Of a stretch of 55,149 nucleotides of DNA, positions 54,954 to 55,149 are shown piece by piece. Origin of the DNA: Caulobacter endophyticus. Its GTDB lineage: Bacteria > Pseudomonadota > Alphaproteobacteria > Caulobacterales > Caulobacteraceae. Each line of letters begins with the position of its first letter. Positions within the stretch are counted from its first letter, which is position 1. The notes under the pieces were generated by a model, which worked only from the letters and a program-made list of their open reading frames with translations, did no database searches and was not told the origin of the DNA. The stretch is taken from the NCBI RefSeq assembly GCF_029543245.1, contig NZ_JARQWV010000030.1, positions 1-55,149 on the forward strand, written 5' to 3'. The position numbers and the translations under genes are program-made.

Positions 54954-55079
54954 CCTCCCCCCGTGGGGGAGGCGGCCGAAGGCCGGTGGGGGGACGGTTT
55001 CAGCTTTGGAGGTGGGTGGTCGGTTACGCGGTCACTCCCCCCACCGATCGCTGCGCGATCGCCTCCCCCATAGGGGGAC
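54954..55079. repeat. Family B paired repeat, right arm truncated
   Basis: The left hairpin CCTCCCCCCGTGGGGGAGG is followed by GGCCGAAGGCC. The right part has GATCGCTGCGCGATC and CCTCCCCCATAGGGGG. In the intact copy at 9338-9463 the last hairpin closes with GGGGGAGG; here GGGGGA is followed by CTGTTGCG, so the arm is broken at about 55079. Confidence 0.75.
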
Positions 55080-55149
55080 TGTTGCGAAATCGGCTGGCTG
55101 TGATTCCTTGCTTTTGAAGCGGAGGGATTGCCGATGTCGGTGAAGGCGA
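55078..55149 (+). mobile_element. Left end of a probable insertion sequence, cut by window end
   Basis: From about 55078 the sequence GACTGTTGCGAAATCGGCTG abruptly replaces the repeat hairpin; this resembles terminal inverted repeats of IS elements (IS5-like ends often have a TGTTGC core). It is followed 36 bases later by a reading frame with an excellent ribosome site: GGAGGG 7 bases before ATG 55134. The window ends 16 bases on, as expected if the assembly broke in a multi-copy element. The family is uncertain. Confidence 0.5.
55134..55149 (+). CDS. Start of a truncated gene, likely transposase
   Basis: ATG 55134 with GGAGGG seven bases upstream opens a frame of five codons (MSVKA) before the window ends. 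The position just inside a probable IS end suggests a transposase, but five residues cannot identify it. Confidence 0.4.

Overview
The window is a GC-rich alphaproteobacterial chromosome segment, most likely from the genus Caulobacter or a close relative in Caulobacteraceae. This rests on the aa3 oxidase cluster next to a PdeA-type GGDEF/EAL protein with a GEDEF motif, on the gene set, on strong G/C third-position bias, and on many paired intergenic palindromes. It looks like a draft contig. The left end has a 28-nt C run that is probably artefactual. The right end breaks off in what looks like an insertion sequence that entered a palindromic repeat.

Layout. 0.2-5.6 kb: folC, a WD40 protein, an ExbD/TolR-type protein, a LysE exporter, the 3' scrap of an SDR gene and a lipoprotein. 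5.7-17.7 kb (minus strand): ctaC, ctaD, ctaB, a 55-aa CoxF-like gene, ctaG and ctaE, closed by a strong terminator, then DUF983, SURF1, thrC, an M16 peptidase, a GNAT acetyltransferase and pdeA. 18.1-21.3 kb: a coupled set of padR, DUF1700 and a GIN-type beta-repeat protein, then tldD. 21.6-27.2 kb: a TonB-dependent receptor convergent with a bacteriophytochrome histidine kinase, then a small secreted protein. 27.4-30.4 kb: phaB and phaA divergent from phaR (polyhydroxybutyrate), with palindromes between them that look like PhaR sites.

31.7-39.7 kb: a FadI-like thiolase, a sulfite-oxidase-like molybdoprotein, a GT2/GT39 pair likely acting on the envelope, HMG-CoA lyase, and an SpsF-like cytidylyltransferase downstream of an aldo/keto reductase that lacks catalytic residues. 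39.8-49.2 kb is a molybdenum block: xdhC, moaA-D-E-B-C, mocA and the iorAB-type hydroxylase. Inside it are three uncharacterised genes and a LuxR-type reading frame with unusual overlaps. 49.4-54.9 kb: a truncated CysG-type siroheme synthase, purH under a ZTP (pfl) riboswitch, a dienelactone-hydrolase-like enzyme, a CPBP protease and a membrane-anchored AraC regulator.

The genes connect in three main ways: aa3 oxidase structure and assembly (subunits, heme O synthesis, copper delivery, SURF1); PHB metabolism (PhaA/PhaB with PhaR); and molybdenum cofactor synthesis plus XDH-family maturases (XdhC, MocA) beside a client enzyme (IorAB). Five families of paired hairpin repeats (called A to E here) fill most gene-free stretches, usually at gene 3' ends, and one is nested inside another. 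The best candidates for follow-up are the ZTP riboswitch with a visible ribosome-site pairing, the overlapping LuxR locus, the degenerate half-domain in the siroheme synthase, the nested repeats and the IS-in-repeat junction.
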